Part shown: in pieces, positions 47,534 through 56,205 of the stretch | How the letters are laid out: each line of letters begins with the position of its first letter | Position numbering within the stretch: the stretch's first letter is position 1 | The notes under the pieces: generated by a model | Told to the model about the DNA's origin: nothing | What the model saw: the letters and a program-made list of their open reading frames with translations, nothing else | The model's database searches: none | Assembly (NCBI GenBank): GCA_963726065.1 | Contig: CAVSAU010000009.1 | Span: forward strand, 62,001-126,000 | DNA: 64,000 nt | Origin: Neomesorhizobium sp963726065 | Lineage (GTDB): Bacteria; Pseudomonadota; Alphaproteobacteria; Rhizobiales; Rhizobiaceae | Direction of reading: 5' to 3' | Program-made: the position numbers and the translations under genes

Positions 47534-48341
47534 ATGGCGGCCGGCGAGAATGGCGACAAGACATGGCTTCGGATCGCCCGGTTCCTGTCACGCGGCGATG
47601 CAAGGGCGATCGACAGCGCCGAAGACGGCAAGGTGCTGCTGGACGGCGACGACAGGGGAACGATCAGCGCGCCAAGGACGGCGCTGGAGGCTATGGCGCG
47701 GGCCGGTCTTGTCGAACGTCGATCCGCAGGACTTTCGTTGTCGGCAGCGGGCAGGGCCTCTCTGAAGCGCGCATTGGCCGCCGTGGATCCGTTCCAGGAA
47801 CAGCATCGCGAGATGGACCGCGTTAAGATGCCGGACGGTGGCGCGGTTGTGGTCGCCGCCAACCTCGCAGAGTCGCCGCTGGCGCAACTGGCCCGGCGCA
47901 AGGCAAAGGACGGCAAGCCGTTCCTGACCGAGAACGAATGGCGAGCCGGCGAGCGCCTGCGTTCGGACTATACGCGCGGCCAGATCATGCCGCGCATGGG
48001 CGCGAACTGGGTGGCGTCGGTTGCCTCGGGCCGCCGCGACGGCGGCAATGGCGTGGCCGACCTCACCAATGCTGCGCTGGCCTCGCGCCAGCGCGTCGAC
48101 CGGTCGATCGAGGCGGTCGGGCCCGAACTCGCTGGCGTGCTGATCGATGTCTGCTGTTTCCTGAAAGGGCCTGGAGCAGGTGGAGATGGAGCGCGGCTGG
48201 CCGGTCCGGTCGGCAAAGATCGTGCTGAAGACGGCGCTTGGCGTGTTGCACCGCCATTACAATCCACAGGCGCGGCGCAGCGGCAATGCGGCGCGGATGC
48301 TGCATTGGGGCGCTGCCGATTATCGGCCGAAGATCGGGTGA
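47534..48341 (+). CDS. DUF6456-domain protein (one frameshift)
   Basis: About 268 residues after correction. The first part (T-A-L-E-A-M-A-R-A-G-L-V-E-R-R-S-A-G-L-S-L-S-A-A-G-R-A-S-L-K) resembles a winged-helix segment. The later part L-T-E-N-E-W-R-A-G-E-R-L-R-S-D-Y-T-R-G and the C-terminal L-E-Q-V-E-M-E-R-G-W-P and L-H-R-H-Y-N-P are DUF6456 features. An extra A near 48165 breaks the frame inside C-F-L-K-G-L-E-Q. Function unknown; it follows the DnaA-like gene, with which it is probably co-translated. Confidence 0.7.
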
Positions 48342-48375
48342 CTATTATCCTGACGAGGTTCGGTCAGCAGGATGC

Positions 48376-48430
48376 TGCCCCTCATCCGGCCCTTCGAGCC
48401 ACCTTCTTCCCGTGACGGGGAGAAGCGGCG
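48376..48430. repeat. Rhizobial CCCTCATCCGGCCCTTCG-type palindromic repeat
   Basis: Matches the widespread intergenic element CCCTCATCCGGCCCTTCG...CACCTTCTTCCCG...GGGAGAAG. The CCCGTGACGGG part forms a hairpin that may end transcription of the two convergent genes (DUF6456 and sufE). Confidence 0.65.
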
Positions 48431-48444
48431 TTGCGCATTAGAAA

Positions 48445-48873
48445 CTATTCGGCGGGTTCGAGTGCTGCCGCCGCGTCGCGCTTGATCCGCTTGACCATGG
48501 AGCGCAGACCGTTGGCGCGCTGCGGCGTCAGATGCTCGTCAAGACCGAGCTTGCGCAGCGTGGCTTCAGCGTCGAGGCCGACGATCTCGCTTGCCCGCCG
48601 CCCGGAGAACAGCGCCAGCATGATCGCCACAAGGCCCTTGACAATGTGGGCGTCCGAATCGCCGGTGAAAATGACGATTGGGTCGGGTCCGGCTTCAAGG
48701 CTGGTGGTCAGCCAGACCTGGCTGACGCAGCCCGGAACCTTGTAGGCATCCGTCCGGGCAGCTTCGGGGAAGGGCGGCAGCGCCTGGCCGAGCTCGATCA
48801 CATAACGATAGCGGTCCTCCCACTCGTCGAGGAAGGCGAAGTCGTCGAATATTTCTTCAATCGTCGTTGCCAT
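48445..48873 (-). CDS. sufE: Cysteine desulfuration protein SufE
   Basis: A 142-residue protein that takes sulfur from SufS for Fe-S cluster assembly. It begins M-A-T-T-I-E-E-I-F-D-D-F-A-F-L-D-E-W-E-D-R-Y-R-Y, has P-G-C-V-S-Q-V-W-L with the sulfur-accepting Cys (~residue 51), and the family tail A-L-F-S-G-R-R-A-S-E-I and L-T-P-Q-R-A-N-G-L. The ATG at 48873 is clear. A MITE-like repeat starts 16 bp upstream and probably alters its promoter. Confidence 0.93.
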   Translation of the reverse strand: MATTIEEIFDDFAFLDEWEDRYRYVIELGQALPPFPEAARTDAYKVPGCVSQVWLTTSLEAGPDPIVIFTGDSDAHIVKGLVAIMLALFSGRRASEIVGLDAEATLRKLGLDEHLTPQRANGLRSMVKRIKRDAAAALEPAE

Positions 48874-48888
48874 TCTGAACCGGATATA

Positions 48889-49031
48889 GGGTGTGTCGAT
48901 ATTCAGGTAATGCCGGCCTGCGAATGGCGGCTTTCTCCACTTGCCGCGGCTCACGTACCCGAATGTACGCTGCGCTCCGGTTCTCGAAGCCCACCATCTC
49001 GGCGCGGCCTCACCTGAATCTAGACACACCC
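48889..49031. repeat. MITE-like element, copy B1 (complete)
   Basis: A 143-bp element with near-perfect 20-bp terminal inverted repeats (GGGTGTGTCGATATTCAGGT at 48889-48908 and ACCTGAATCTAGACACACCC at 49012-49031) flanked by TA on both sides. The interior includes GCTGCGCTCCGGTTCTCGAA, shared by the other copies. It is non-coding. Confidence 0.85.
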
Positions 49032-49119
49032 TAGTCGCCAAGGCCTGCAAGGTCACGAAAAAAGAAACACTGCAAGCCGCCGAGGGAGGCGGTTGCGGTG
49101 GCGCCGGCGCTAAGGTTAA

Positions 49120-49279
49120 TCAATATTCAGGTGATGCCGGCTGCAAATGGCGATTTTTGCGCTTACCGCGGCTCAGTACCCGAATGGACGCTGCGCTGCG
49201 GTTCTCGAAATGCGCCTGTTTGGTCGCCAACGCGCCCGTCTTCGACACCGCCTCGACCGGACTGAAAATCAACACACTT
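49120..49279. repeat. MITE-like element, copy B2 (degenerate)
   Basis: Shares ATATTCAGGTGATGCCGG, CTGCAAATGGCG and CGCTGC...GGTTCTCGAA with the other copies, but its outer inverted-repeat ends are worn. It lies between sufE and the DUF5330 gene. Confidence 0.7.
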
Positions 49280-49287
49280 GAGCGGAA

Positions 49288-49635
49288 TCAGTTGACGCTA
49301 GCGGCGTCGTCGGAAGCGGCGGCGTCGATGATGGCCGGGATGCCGCCGGTCTGGATGGATGGATCGGGCTCGCCGAACTGTTCGTCGAGTAGCTCATAGG
49401 CGATCTTGGCGCTCTCGCGGGCCCTGACGCCGATGGTCTGAAACGCCGACTTGCCGGTCTCGCAGACATCCGGCTTGCGCTCGCAGATGCCGGTGATGTC
49501 GCCGACCGCATCACGTGCGGCCGACAGTGCCTGAATTGGATTGACCGCCTCGTCGCGCCCTTCGCCGGTACCGCCGAACGGCAGCATCAGCAGCACCAGC
49601 GAAAACCAGAACGCGGTTCGCATCAGGAAGAACAT
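49288..49635 (-). CDS. DUF5330-domain small exported protein
   Basis: A 115-residue protein with a signal or membrane anchor at the start (M-F-F-L-M-R-T-A-F-W-F-S-L-V-L-L-M-L-P) and a mature part V-N-P-I-Q-A-L-S-A-A-R-D-A-V-G-D-I-T-G-I-C-E-R-K-P-D-V-C-E-T-G. The two cysteines of C-E-R-K-P-D-V-C may form a disulfide. This pattern is found in small rhizobial proteins of unknown role. The ATG at 49635 is preferred over 49665. Confidence 0.75.
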   Translation of the reverse strand: MFFLMRTAFWFSLVLLMLPFGGTGEGRDEAVNPIQALSAARDAVGDITGICERKPDVCETGKSAFQTIGVRARESAKIAYELLDEQFGEPDPSIQTGGIPAIIDAAASDDAASVN

Positions 49636-50090
49636 GACCTTGGCCTCTCTCGCACTGCGGACCACGCTTCGTTTGCCGGCGCGGTCTCCTTCGTTGGCAT
49701 GGAGAATGACATGCCGCGTGCAAAGGAGCGATTGTTCGAAGCGTTCGCTTTTTCCACAAATTCAATTCAAATTTTAACGGCTTTCGACCGCCGCGTCTTT
49801 GGATCGCTTTCGCAGTTTCGTATTTACCTTCGGTTAACCATGGAGATAATTGATTTTGCTGAGTATTTTCGCATTTTGTCACTGTGCCGAAGCGAGGCTC
49901 CCGCGAGCCAGCGCGCCTTTGCGCGGCTAACCCTCTGTTTACCATGCAGCGAAGTGCCGGTGCATTTCGCCGCTCGCTAGCCCAATATCGGCCTGGAGCA
50001 GGCGTCAAATGTGAGCATGCCTTTATCCTTTCCTTAAACGCTCAATGCGAGTTTCGGCATTAACCAAAAACGATCCGCAAAGCCGGGCAG
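49636..50090. other. Intergenic region without a supportable gene
   Basis: About 455 bp between divergent genes, AT-rich at 49740-49900. It probably holds the promoters of the DUF5330 gene and the histidine kinase. No repeat or RNA is recognised. Confidence 0.4.
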
Positions 50091-51896
50091 GTGCGAGTGC
50101 GTTTGTTGAGTTTGTTTGCATCCAGATCCAGTGAGTGGCTTCGCCGGTCTGGCAGCCGGTGCCGACCGGCTCGTGCACCCGTCGGTGACCGGCGAGCCGA
50201 GCGGGCGCGCCATCGCCGGCTGCTTTCGGTCCTGCTCGTTGCTCCTTTCTTCGCCGCATGCTGCGCTTCGTCAGACGCTTCTCCGACGCAATCGGCGGCA
50301 GTGGCGATCGCTGGCGCGATCTTCGCCGTTATCGGCGCCTTCTGGCTCGCCGCGCTGATCCTTGTGCTCGTCCGGGAAAGCGCCGGCTGGCCGAGATCGC
50401 CGTGCTGCTGATCTCGCCATCTGCCGACGCGCTGCGATCGATGGCCGCTGCAGGCGGGCTGTCGTCGCCGCTTGCGCTGCTTGCGGCATTGCCGCTGTCG
50501 AAAGCCCATGGGTCCGGCGCGATCACGCCGGCCTGTCGCTGGGGTGCCGCGTCGGCGGCGGCGCTGCCGCTGCAGGCCGGCGTTCGGCGCGCTTGCCGGC
50601 GCATGGCGCGGTCTGCCGGCCTGGCAATGGCTGGTTCCGCCGCCTATATCGCGACGATGGCGCTTCGCAGCGCGCCGGACGTTCGTCGCCGAGCGCGAAC
50701 GGACGGACGACCGCTCGCCGCCCGATGGCGTCGAGGATGTGATCGAGGCGGTGGTCCTGCGGCTGTCGGCAGCAACGGCGAGGTCCTCGACGCGTCCGGC
50801 AAGGCGCGCAGACATGCTCGGCCTGCAGCCGGGCTCTGCTGCTCGGCAACGGCCTGTTCGACCGTATCCATGTCGCCGACCGCGTCGGCTATCTCTGCGC
50901 GCTCTCCGACCTGCGCGATGGCGCGCGCTCGCGCACGTGTCGAACTCAGGCTGCGCGCGCCGAACGCGGCCGAGGAGAGCGACGGCGGCAACTATCCAGG
51001 CCTTCGCCATCGAGCTCGCGCGACTGGCGACGATGCCGATGCCGGCTTGATCGCGGTGCTGCGGGCGAATGCCGAAATCGTCGCACTGCGCGCAGCGCTG
51101 GCCGAAGTCGCGCGAAGCTGCCGGCAGCGGTCGAGATCGCCAAGAGCCGCTTCCTGGCGTCGGTCAGCCACGAACTGCGCACGCCCGCTCAACGCGATCA
51201 TCGGCTTCTCCGACATGCTCGGCCACGAGATGTTCGGCGCCTTTCGCCGATCCGCGGCAGAAGGAATATGTCGGCCTGATCCGCGAGTCCGGCGAACCAT
51301 CTGCTGGCCGTGGTGACGTCGATCCTCGACGTCTCGAAGATCGAATGCGGCTCCTATCCGATCGAGCCCGAGCCGTTCCGCTTCACGCGATGCGGTCGAG
51401 ATGTGCCGCTCGATGATGCAGCTGCAGGCCGATGCGAAGTCGCTGACGCTTGACGACCGACATTCCGCCAGACGATCGGCCAGATCGTCGCCGACCGCCG
51501 CGCCGTGCAGCAGATGCTGATCAACCTCATCTCCAACGCGGTGAAGTTCACGCCGCAGGGCGGGACCGTCACGATCGGCGCCAACCGGCTCGGCTCGCGG
51601 CTGCATTTCTGGGTGAGCGACACCGGCATCGGCATCGGCGAGGACGATCTCGGCGCGGCTCGGCAAGCCGTTCACGCAGGTCCGCAACGACTATACGCGC
51701 CAGTATCGAAGGCGCCGGGCTCGGCCTGTCGCTGGTCAAGGGGCTGGTCACGCTGCACGACGGCACCATGATGGTCGAAAGCGCGCCGGGCGAGGGCACG
51801 ATGGTGACGATCAGCCTGCCGGTCGCCGGTCCGGCGCGGAAAGGCCGCGTCACGGCGACGCGACAGCCGTCATCCAGTGAAGAACGACGAGGGTAA
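50091..51896 (+). CDS. PAS-sensor histidine kinase, DivJ-like (many frameshifts)
   Basis: Reassembled across frames, this is a membrane histidine kinase: two or more N-terminal membrane helices (A-I-F-A-V-I-G-A-F-W-L-A-A-L-I-L-V-L), a PAS-like region (F-D-R-I-H-V-A-D-R-V-G-Y), the H-box S-V-S-H-E-L-R-T-P-L-N-A-I-I-G-F-S-D-M-L, then L-I-N-L-I-S-N-A-V-K-F-T-P-Q-G-G (N box), D-T-G-I-G-I-G-E-D-D-L (G1) and G-L-G-L-S-L-V-K-G-L-V (G2). At least eight one-base insertions lie between 51150 and 51720 alone. The H-box region and G-Q-K-E-Y-V-G-L-I-R-E-S resemble rhizobial DivJ, a cell-cycle kinase; this is inference. Damage is probably sequencing error. Confidence 0.75.
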
Positions 51897-52682
51897 CCGA
51901 TGGGCAGCTCAAGCAAGATTGCCTGACGTCGACGACGCCGAGGCAGGCCCGCTCGGCGAAGCCGTCGCAGCGGTCGGCGCGGCGATCGCCCGCAACCCGG
52001 TGCTGGTCGGCGGCGCCACCGCTTTCATCGTCGCGCTGTCCTACGTCTCGGCCAACGCGCTCTGGTACCAGCCGCATTTCCATTCCGGCGCGTTCTTCGC
52101 GACGCGGCGACCAACTATGTCGGGCCGCCGGATCCCGGCGGCCAAGGAGACGACGATCAAGATCGAGCGGCAGAGCGACGCGGCGACGCCCAGGCCCAAG
52201 CCCGATCCGGTCGTCGAGCAGGTGCAGGCCATCCTGCAGTCGATGAACCTCTATGCCGGCGACGTCGACGGCATCACCGGCCCGAACACCCGCAAGGCGA
52301 TCGCCAGCCTACCGCAAGACGATGGGCATGACGGTTTCGGGCGAGATCGACGACGCGCTGCTGGAACAGCTCGGCGCCGGCGAGACGACCGCCGGCATCA
52401 CGCCGAAGCCGGCGCCGCCGCCGAACCGGAGGGCGAAGTCGAGGCCGAGACCGTTTCGGCCAGGCGGCCGAGCCGACGGCGTCAAGCCCGATCCGATGAT
52501 CCTCAAGATCCAGGCCGGCCTGAAGGCGTTCGGCAATGACGGCATGGAGATCGACGGCGTCATCGGCTCGAAGACCAAGAGCGGCGATCCGCGAGTTCCA
52601 GTCGCTGTTCGGCCTGCCGGTCACCGGCGAGCCGGACGAGGCGCTCTACGCCAAGATGCGCGAGATCGGCCTGACGAACTAG
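51877..52682 (+). CDS. Peptidoglycan-binding protein with two PG-binding repeats (frameshifts)
   Basis: About 265 residues after correction. An N-terminal part has one membrane helix (P-V-L-V-G-G-A-T-A-F-I-V-A-L-S-Y-V). Two PG_binding_1 repeats follow: V-Q-A-I-L-Q-S-M-N-L-Y-A-G-D-V-D-G-I-T-G-P-N-T-R-K-A-I, and I-Q-A-G-L-K-A-F-G...I-D-G-V-I-G-S-K-T-K. A Pro/Arg-rich linker separates them. Breaks occur near 52310, 52450 and 52590. It overlaps the end of the kinase gene. Its TAG stop lies at the edge of a MITE copy. Confidence 0.7.
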
Positions 52683-52842
52683 ATTCAGGTGAGGCCGGCC
52701 TGCAAATGGCGGCTTTCTCCACTTCCCGTGCTCACGGACCTGAATGTCCGCTGCGCTCCGGTTCTCGAAATCCACCGGTTTGGTCACTGGCGCGCCCGTC
52801 TTCGACCCCGGTCCGGACTGACCTGAATCTCAACACATCCTG
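52681..52842. repeat. MITE-like element, copy B3
   Basis: Inner left end GATTCAGGTGAGGCCGGCCTGC and right end ACCTGAATCTCAACACATCC, with the shared core CGCTGCGCTCCGGTTCTCGA. The outer left end is missing; it starts on the stop codon of the peptidoglycan-binding gene. Confidence 0.75.
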
Positions 52843-53038
52843 CAGCCTGTCCGATGTGCCTTTCGGAATCTTGCCTCGGCACCACAGTGGTACATTTCGC
52901 GTTTGAATTCGCACTCCTTCGCAACCTAGAGCCGCAACCCGCGTCGATCTCAAAGCGCAACTGCTGTCGTAGCGAACGCTGGCAGCGCGGCCCGGGCGAT
53001 GCTAAGTCCGGCGCTGAACGAGGCGGCCCGGAAAAATC

Positions 53039-53386
53039 ATGCGCGTAACCACCGACCTTTGGGTTTCGGCCCTGACCCGCCGGGTTTTCTCTGATGGAGG
53101 TTTTGCCGCCGTGGTCAAGCGCGGCGCCGCCGAGGCGGGGGCGGTCTTCATCCTCTCCAGGGACAGGCTGGGTGAGATCGCGCTGTTCGGCCCCGCCTCG
53201 CAGACCGCCTACGATTCCGAGCGCCCCGACGACCGCCGCTTCTCACGGCTGATGGCGACGGCTGACGCGGAGGCGGTGGATGCCCGGCTGGAGAAGGAAA
53301 AGCGTTTCGATTCCGATATCTGGGTTGTCGAGGTCGAGCCTGGACAGACCGGAATGGCGGAACTGATCGCGCTCAGCGATATCTAG
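53039..53386 (+). CDS. DUF1491 family protein
   Basis: A 115-residue protein: M-R-V-T-T-D-L-W-V-S-A-L-T-R-R-V-F-S-D-G-G-F-A-A-V-V-K-R-G-A-A-E-A-G-A-V-F, then F-G-P-A-S-Q and the end D-S-D-I-W-V-V-E-V-E. These match the alphaproteobacterial DUF1491 family, function unknown. The frame is intact, unlike the genes on either side of it. Its TAG stop is followed almost at once by a partial MITE copy. Confidence 0.85.
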   Translation: MRVTTDLWVSALTRRVFSDGGFAAVVKRGAAEAGAVFILSRDRLGEIALFGPASQTAYDSERPDDRRFSRLMATADAEAVDARLEKEKRFDSDIWVVEVEPGQTGMAELIALSDI

Positions 53387-53388
53387 CG

Positions 53389-53420
53389 TGCGTGCGATTC
53401 AGGTGATGCCGGCCTGCAAG
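53389..53420. repeat. MITE-like element, copy B4 (5' fragment)
   Basis: GCGATTCAGGTGATGCCGGCCTGCAAG repeats the left part of the element; the rest is absent. Confidence 0.6.
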
Positions 53421-53422
53421 CC

Positions 53423-54379
53423 CTAAAGCGCAGACGAAAGGGATTGGCCTGCCGGCGCCTCGTTTTCATGGGCGCGGAGCCATTCCCGCGCTGCCTCGAC
53501 ATTGCACAGCCGGTAGTGGTCGAGGAACACACGGATCGCCGCCGCACCGTTGACGGCAAGCGGAAACAGCGCGGCGACCAGCAGGAATGCCTGTTCTTCT
53601 GGCAATTCCAGGGCGCGCAGCGCGGGGATCAGGCTGGTGTAGTGGGTGTTTTCGGTCAGCGACTTGGCGAGCTGGAAGCGGACTTCGAGCAGATCGGCAA
53701 GCGCGGTCTGGAAGAAGGCGCGGTTGCCGCAGAGCGCGCTCGCCAGGAGTTTTGCGAAGTCGTCGGCGTCGGCGTTCTGCCGCGGCATGGGCGGGCCATC
53801 GGCGTCGACCGGGGCAGCGAGGCCAACCGGGGCGGTGGCTGGGCGCATCATCGTGCGCAAGCGGCTGAGGGTTCTTTCGGTTTCGGATTTCGGCGCAACG
53901 GGCGACGTGTCGTTCGAGGCGGCGTGCTGTCCTTGCGGACCGTCGGGCGCGCCGGACTGCGAGCCGGAGCCGGACAGCGCCTGCACAAGATCGGAGATGG
54001 TCTGGTTGAGGCGAGGCCGGCGGGCGATGGCGCGCGCATGCGGCAGACCGTGGCGGCCGATCAGGGCGATGAGGTCGATATCGGTGAGTGCGGCGGAGCG
54101 GATGAGCAGCGGCGCTGCGATGTCGACGGTTTCGTCGCAAAGCCGCCGCACGAGTTCGGCGGGCGCGCTGGAGCATTCGGACAGCGCCGCGGCCACGAAC
54201 CGCTTTGCTTCCACCGAAACAGCCTCGAAAAGCGGCAGCGCCAGATCTTCGAGCTGGTCGATTTCGCGGCGTGACGGACGCGTCAGCGAGCAGAACGCCG
54301 AAACGGCGGCGCGGAACAGCCGGTCGGCCTTTCCCGCTTCGCCCCTGATGACGAGTTGCCTGAAATCCGAAGAAGACAC
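53423..54379 (-). CDS. DUF2336 domain protein
   Basis: A 318-residue, largely helical cytoplasmic protein. It begins M-S-S-S-D-F-R-Q-L-V-I-R-G-E-A-G-K-A-D-R-L-F-R-A-A-V-S-A-F. HEAT-like helices follow (D-I-A-A-P-L-L-I-R-S-A-A-L-T-D-I-D-L-I-A-L-I), then a disordered linker, then a second helical part with A-L-C-G-N-R-A-F-F-Q-T-A-L-A-D-L-L. This agrees with the DUF2336 family of alphaproteobacteria, function unknown. The frame is intact. Confidence 0.8.
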   Translation of the reverse strand: MSSSDFRQLVIRGEAGKADRLFRAAVSAFCSLTRPSRREIDQLEDLALPLFEAVSVEAKRFVAAALSECSSAPAELVRRLCDETVDIAAPLLIRSAALTDIDLIALIGRHGLPHARAIARRPRLNQTISDLVQALSGSGSQSGAPDGPQGQHAASNDTSPVAPKSETERTLSRLRTMMRPATAPVGLAAPVDADGPPMPRQNADADDFAKLLASALCGNRAFFQTALADLLEVRFQLAKSLTENTHYTSLIPALRALELPEEQAFLLVAALFPLAVNGAAAIRVFLDHYRLCNVEAAREWLRAHENEAPAGQSLSSAL

Positions 54380-54567
54380 GTGGGAACGCCTGACGCACTT
54401 TTACAAACATCGCGCCAAGACCAACCGCGCTGATGCACAGGAAAAGCTCGACACTTGAATAAATTTAGCTGCGATCCGTTAGGAAGGTGTTAACCGTCTG
54501 CTGCGCGTAATCATCACGGAGGCGTTGCGTACTGCTCCGGTCATACCGAGAGGGAAAGCGCGAAGTC

Positions 54568-54759
54568 ATGGGCAGCATAGTGTCTTTTGTGCCGCGGCCA
54601 GCGGCAAAAATCCGCCGCAGCGAAGACCACACCGCTGCGGCATCCGTCATCATCTTTCCAGGCGTCCGCTACGAGCGGGCAACGGACCTCGCGCCGGAGA
54701 GTCCAGCTGGCGGCGACAAGTGCGGTGACCCCAGAAACCCCGGTCCTCTGCATCATTAG
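54568..54759 (+). CDS. Small conserved-looking protein
   Basis: A 63-residue frame starting M-G-S-I-V-S-F-V-P-R-P-A-A with a later S-V-I-I-F-P-G-V-R-Y-E-R, a block that I associate with small rhizobial proteins of unknown function. A purine-rich stretch (AGAGGGAAAGCG) precedes the ATG. The last codons end exactly at a MITE insertion, which supplies the G of the TAG stop. The native C-terminus may therefore have differed. Confidence 0.5.
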   Translation: MGSIVSFVPRPAAKIRRSEDHTAAASVIIFPGVRYERATDLAPESPAGGDKCGDPRNPGPLHH

Positions 54760-54883
54760 GGTACGCCGATATTCAGGTGATGCGGCCTAAAAATGGCGGC
54801 GTTCTGCGCCCGAATATACGCTGCGCTCCGGTTCTCGAAATCCACCATTTTCGGCGCGTGCTGACCTGAATCTCGACGCACCC
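54759..54883. repeat. MITE-like element, copy B5
   Basis: A 125-bp copy with left end GGGTACGCCGATATTCAGGT and right end ACCTGAATCTCGACGCACCC, and the shared core CGCTGCGCTCCGGTTCTCGA. TA precedes the left end; the right flank is AA-like. Confidence 0.8.
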
Positions 54884-54927
54884 CAAATGCGCCGCGCGTC
54901 TTTATCAGGCAGCCAAAGGTCGCTGAA

Positions 54928-55473
54928 TCATTCGACGTTGCAGGAAACACCGTCGAGATAGCTGCTGATTGCGGGCTTCCAGCTGTCGTCGGGCACAAAG
55001 CTGCGGATCACCACGATGCCTTCCGCGATGGGCGCCTCGACGAACACCGATGATCTCGAATTCGGCCGGCAGGTTCTTGCGCATCTCGATCATCTGCAGC
55101 GGCGTGACGATCGACGAAATCGAGCGATGCCGTCGGTCGCGGTGCGGTCGTTGAAGTTGTAGACGTTCTGGCCGTTGCGGTCGTAGACCGAGGCCGACCA
55201 GAACGGCACGGCGCCCGCGGCTTTCAGATGCGCGATGCCTTCCTGCAGGTCGAAGCGGCAGGAGACCGCGTCGAAGAAGGGATCGGGCGACCCGAGCACA
55301 GGCGAGGCGCCGCTGGAGGTCAGGCGCGGTGATGACGTAGAGGTCGGCGCTCGCGGCGAGCTTCGACCAGGCGTCGCGCTCCGAAAAGGACGGCAGCATC
55401 AACAGGATCGCGATGTGGACGATGCCGGCGCCGACCAGCCCGACGAGGAGGGCGTAGGCGATCTGCTAAGCAT
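54928..55473 (-). CDS. DUF1254-type membrane-anchored protein (frameshifts)
   Basis: About 180 residues after correction. A membrane helix near the start (A-Y-A-L-L-V-G-L-V-G-A-G-I-V-H-I-A-I-L-L) is followed by L-P-S-F-S-E-R-D-A-W-S-K-L, D-P-F-F-D-A-V-S-C-R-F-D-L, V-P-F-W-S-A-S-V-Y-D-R-N-G-Q-N-V-Y-N and V-T-P-L-Q-M-I-E-M-R-K-N-L-P. These agree with the DUF1254 family that pairs with DUF1214. Several one-base changes split it. The start overlaps the end of the upstream DUF1214 gene. Confidence 0.65.
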
Positions 55474-56052
55474 CGCAGCCCGTCCTTGACGATCGCGGGC
55501 AGCGCATGATCGGCAATGCCCGAACTGCTGGCCGCCGGCGTGTCGTAAAGCGTCAGCACGAGCGACCATCGGTCCGTTGCCGGAAACCGGCAGCCAGTTG
55601 CCGGGGGCGGGATGCCGGCCGACCGCGATGCCCGACGGAATTGTCGGGACTGCGCAGCGCCTGCATCGACTGCAGCGCGGGCGACTGCGATGTCCGTTGC
55701 GGATCATCGCCATGCGAGGGCTCGGCCGCGTAGAGCGTCCAGAAGCGCGCCGGCGGGAAACTGCCTTCGATCCGGTAGGCGCAATTCTTGCGCAGCGCGG
55801 CGCCGCCCGAATCGCGCTGGGCGACGAAGGCCAGGCCTTCGGCCCGGCCGAGCGACAGGACGCCTTCGCGCGCGATGCGCGCCTTCGAATAGGGATCGGC
55901 GTCCGGCGTGCCGAGTTCGGGGAAGGCTGTCCAGCCGCCGATAGTGACGGCGCCGATGCCTTCCTGCGCCTGCAGCGCGTACCAAACGCTCGCCGCCCCG
56001 CCGCCGATGGCGATCGCAAGGACGCAGGGCTCAGGAAAACGGTTCGGAACAT
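55466..56052 (-). CDS. DUF1214 domain protein (frameshifts)
   Basis: About 195 residues after correction. It starts M-F-R-T-V-F-L-S with a membrane helix, then I-G-G-W-T-A-F-P-E-L-G-T-P-D-A-D-P-Y-S-K-A-R-I-A-R-E-G, and the DUF1214 core P-G-N-W-L-P-V-S-G-N-G-P-M-V-x-V-L-T-L-Y-D-T-P. Multiple insertions break it. It precedes and overlaps the DUF1254 gene, the common order. Function is unknown; both are probably envelope proteins. Confidence 0.65.
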
Positions 56053-56085
56053 CAGGCGCCGGCGGGTGACATCAGGGATGGCTGT

Positions 56086-56145
56086 TTGTTTTAGCCGCAT
56101 TTGTGCCGCGCCAGGTGATTCTACCTGGCTGCAAAATGCTCTAGC
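56086..56145. repeat. Intergenic repeat, family C copy 2
   Basis: TTTTAGCCGCATTTGTGC, the hairpin CCAGGT-GATTCT-ACCTGG and GCTGCAAAATGCTCTAG. It matches 20849-20895 and lies between the PBP1A and DUF1214 genes. Confidence 0.7.
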
Positions 56146-56205
56146 CTGCGTCGTACATGCGAGGCAAGCAACGAACGCTGAATCGCAATCGCCTACTTCG
56201 GATGC

